Source: Dioscorea cayenensis subsp. rotundata (taxonomy: Eukaryota; Streptophyta; Magnoliopsida; Dioscoreales; Dioscoreaceae). Taken from it: a stretch of DNA of 64,000 bases. The stretch lies in NCBI RefSeq assembly GCF_009730915.1, contig NC_052477.1:26306578-26370577 (forward strand), in the 5' to 3' direction. The notes beneath the pieces are model-generated. The model worked only from the letters and a program-made list of their open reading frames with translations, did no database searches and was not told where the DNA came from. Below, one piece after another: positions 61,209-64,000 of the stretch (within the stretch, counting starts at the first letter, position 1; each line of letters begins with the position of its first letter). The position numbers and the translations under genes were made by a program.

Positions 61209-61299
61209 ATCATAATTGATTATTTGATAAAAATAATTAAAAAATATTTATTATGATTTTGCCTAGGACCCATTTTCTCTAAAATCGGCCCTGCTTAAT

Positions 61300-62030
61300 T
61301 CACCTTTCAGTCATTTCTTTGGTATCTAAAATAATGCAAATATGAGAGGTCTAGCTTATTTTACAAGCATAAAGTACCATAAAATCAAATCAAAAGCAAA
61401 TAAACATTAATATGAAAAATAGAAGTCAATACATCGTTAATTATCTAAACATTGTGTTAATACCAACCCTAGAACAAAAGATCTACTCGCTCATGTTCAA
61501 TTTATAAACCAAAAGATTTATATTAATCATAGATTGAAACATGGAATAAATTAAAGAAAAAAGAAAGAAGAAACTCTTGATCCTGTATGCATGATGTTCT
61601 TGTAGATCGATAAATCTCCCCCTCGACCTTGGTCCTATTTCTCTTTTTTGATGATTTTTTATGATCCTAAGCCCTTAGAGAAATCATATATATCTTTGTT
61701 TTTGTAGCCAAAGATTCTTTGAAAATCTTTTTCTTGGCCTTATATAGAGGAGGGCTAAATTAAAGTTAAGATGCCAACAAAGATCCACAGCTATGTTAGA
61801 TAAAAAGGGTAGGTTGTTCTTCTTCAAGGGTTTGAGTTTTTTGAATTTTTGTACCATAATCCATGGGTGTGGTAGCTAGCATAGGTGATCCATGTTTAGA
61901 ATAAAGACCGAACTCCACACTTACCTGCATGAAAATCGTTGAAGAGTGGTAACTTGACCTAAAAGAGTGAAATTTAATTAGAAACATGAGGAAAGATACA
62001 TGATCAACTAAGAAATGAAACCAAAATATA
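61300..62030. other. intergenic, no gene seen
   Basis: AT-rich; a 63-codon minus-strand ORF near 61796-61987 has no recognisable motif. Confidence 0.5.
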
Positions 62031-62049
62031 TTTAAAATATATTATAAAT

Positions 62050-62200
62050 TAGTACTTATCATCTAGGATTTGGTATTTGTCCTAAGCAAGTGGCAGAGAT
62101 GGTCCAAAATGTTCCTTACCATGAGGCATTGGGATAGTATATGATGTAGAGATTCACTTCCAATGTTATAGCAAAAACACATATTGTATGACTGTCCCCG
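62050..62200 (-). pseudogene. LINE zf-RVT scrap
   Basis: The minus strand reads ICVFCYNIGSESLHHILSQC followed by LMVRNIL (about 62190-62110), matching the C-x2-C...E...H-x-x-x-x-C layout of the zinc-binding domain after plant LINE reverse transcriptases. Isolated and not collinear with the scrap at 59.5-59.9 kb. Confidence 0.5.
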
Positions 62201-62209
62201 GCCCCTTCA

Positions 62210-63840
62210 ACCAACCCCGGCCCCTTCCCCTCAAAAGATTTTGCTTTGTAATATTATCCAATGTGAGGATCTTGTTATCATATGTCATCTATGTAAATAG
62301 CTTGATTTTAACAGTTAGGGCCTCTCAAAAACTTGGTAGGTAGTGATGGTCTTAAGAACTTTCATCATTTAGGAATCGAGGATTATATAGAAATTTATTA
62401 GTTGGTTATTAATTTTCATATGCGAATGTTCCTTATGTTTCGTGGCAGTAGCCTCTCAAGTTGTTTTAGAAATCTTTAGAGGTTTTGAGAGCTTTTGAGA
62501 GTGTAGGGACTTGGTAACAGTTTGGGAGGCTACTAGAAGTTTTCATAAGTTTGCCTTAATGGAGCTAAATGTCTAACCCACAACCATATGTTGGGAGGGC
62601 CACAAATTCCATGGAGAGAGCTCCTCTATTCACTTATTGTTTTATCAATTAAGGTTAGCACCATTTCCATATCTTGAGATAGTGTTTATGAAAATAGTGT
62701 CATGGGTATGCCTAAATCTTTATAAGAAGAAATATGACCTAGCTGTAGTTGGTAAAAAACAACTAGTAAAAGTGTTGCAAATATATCTTTGTTTGAATAT
62801 TTTTTGGCACATTATATTCCAGCTTCACTAAAGATGATCTTTCACCATCACTTGCTCCAGATGGTAGAGTTGAAAGATCCTTGATCTAGGATTTCCCATC
62901 CTCCTCACCTTTCAAATATAAAGTGATTTCTAGTTCATTAGTCACAATAGTTTCTTGTTTTGAATTATTCTTTTCATAGGAAATATCATTAGTAAACATC
63001 AATATATCACATGGTCAAACTGATGGTGAAAGATCAATATCATTAGTAAACATCAATATACCTTATTTAATTCTCACGCAAAGACAAATATACTTAATTT
63101 GAATATGGTATAAATATTTGTTGGAAGTGTTGTTTAGGAATTATTTCTCAATGAACAACCCAGCTTGCTGTTATACACACAAGTGATGAGGAGAGCATGT
63201 CACCAAAAGACCGGTCTAGTGGTGAAGGATGCTCACCACTTATATGCACACAAAGAGTCCATCTCATAGCCGATGTGGGACTAAAGGGGTTAGTTCATTT
63301 GCAATCATTACACTTGCTTACACCCAAAGTTAAACCTCAAAATTAAATAATAAATAAAGAAGACAAATAACTAAACTCTGGTGATAAGAACCAGACCTTA
63401 TATTTAACTAGACGGCCTCTGTATGCTTCAATTAAAATAATATTCCTAACTCATATAAGTCCAAGATGTTCAACATCATGAATGCTTAATTTTCAATTCT
63501 TTTTTATAAATAATAAAATGTATACCATCATATCCTCGGCTAAGAACTCACTGCGACGAATCCTCTCAGTGCATGCATGGACAATTCAATAGCCTATTTT
63601 TATCCTACAATGTTCTTAAAATAATAGTGATAAATGATAACAATAATAATAACTTCGACATCTCAAGATTCAAAGGCACCCTGAGAGTTTGGCATTGCAA
63701 TCATGCTTTGTTTTGTAGCAAATTAGTTGGTATGTAAATAATAAATCTTATTTATTTATTTAGCTATTTATTTTATACAAGTTTTTAAATCATAATGATT
63801 AAAATAAAAATTTCAACATCATTATACACAAAATGATTCA
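62210..63840. other. intergenic, no gene seen
   Basis: No recognisable coding motif. A short direct repeat (tcaatatcattagtaaacatcaatata) occurs near 62985 and 63035. Confidence 0.5.
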
Positions 63841-63844
63841 CAAC

Positions 63845-64000
63845 GCTACCATTGGGCTAGCCCATTGGATAAGAGGCATTCATCTGGGATGGAGTGGGTG
63901 TTCAAATCCCACTAATACATGGTGAATAAGGGTACACTATTGCATAGGTGTTGAGGGTCCTCCTTTCGTAGTGTCATAAAGAGGCCTAGTTCGGGAGTGT
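63845..64000 (+). repeat. tRNA-derived SINE, cut by window end
   Basis: A-box TAGCCCATTGG (63858-63868) and B-box GTTCAAATC (63900-63908) both match Pol III consensus with normal tRNA-like spacing (about 31 bases). The body acatggtgaataagggt is shared with the fragment at 7441. It is not a plain tRNA gene, because the acceptor and anticodon stems do not pair. The 3' end lies beyond the window. Confidence 0.65.

Noticed and set aside
26200..64000. Possible complete immune-receptor or secondary-metabolism gene cluster in the repeat-rich half
   Set aside because: No NB-ARC, LRR, P450, terpene synthase or similar motif was seen in any frame.

Overview
The window is nuclear DNA from a flowering plant. 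It is AT-rich and has GT-AG spliced genes with introns up to about 2 kb. It carries plant-type GH51, LSM3, CstF77 and guanylate kinase genes and a dense load of plant transposable elements. I cannot name the species, and nothing here is bacterial or viral.

Layout. 1-760 is AT-rich filler with two short tandem duplications. About 760-6920 is a decayed plant L1-type LINE. 8626-13013 is a plant alpha-L-arabinofuranosidase (GH51) gene whose reading frame is broken several times. 13371-14168 (minus) is an intact three-exon LSM3 gene. 14298-15297 is a run of exactly 1000 N, i.e. a scaffold gap. 15742-26192 is the 3' two-thirds of a CstF77 gene; its 5' exons are missing and the exon nearest the gap is damaged. 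26806-29790 (minus) is an intact four-exon organellar-type guanylate kinase gene, convergent with CstF77. From about 30 kb to the end the window is mostly repeats: hAT fragments (33.3-35.15 kb, 38.4 kb), Harbinger/Tourist-type elements (35.3-36.1 and 44.9-45.8 kb), a Mutator-like element (38946-43719) with a short LTR retrotransposon nested in it (39501-42647), a candidate solo LTR (46.4-48.3 kb), a syntaxin gene fragment split by a Ty1/copia element (50939-56009), a CACTA end (57.1 kb), LINE scraps, a tandem AT array (60.55-61.06 kb) and a tRNA-derived SINE at the right edge.

How the genes relate. LSM3, CstF77 and guanylate kinase are unlinked housekeeping functions: mRNA decay and splicing, pre-mRNA 3'-end formation, and nucleotide metabolism. 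There is no operon-like logic. The best-supported structural results are target-site duplications read directly from the sequence: 9 bp AAAATTTAA around the Mutator-like element, 5 bp TATTC around the nested LTR element, 5 bp TTTTC around the copia element, and TTA around two Harbinger-type elements. I found no convincing new biological system. The points most worth checking are the nested element, the clustered damage on both sides of the gap, the GC-AG intron in CstF77 and the extended LSM3 N terminus.
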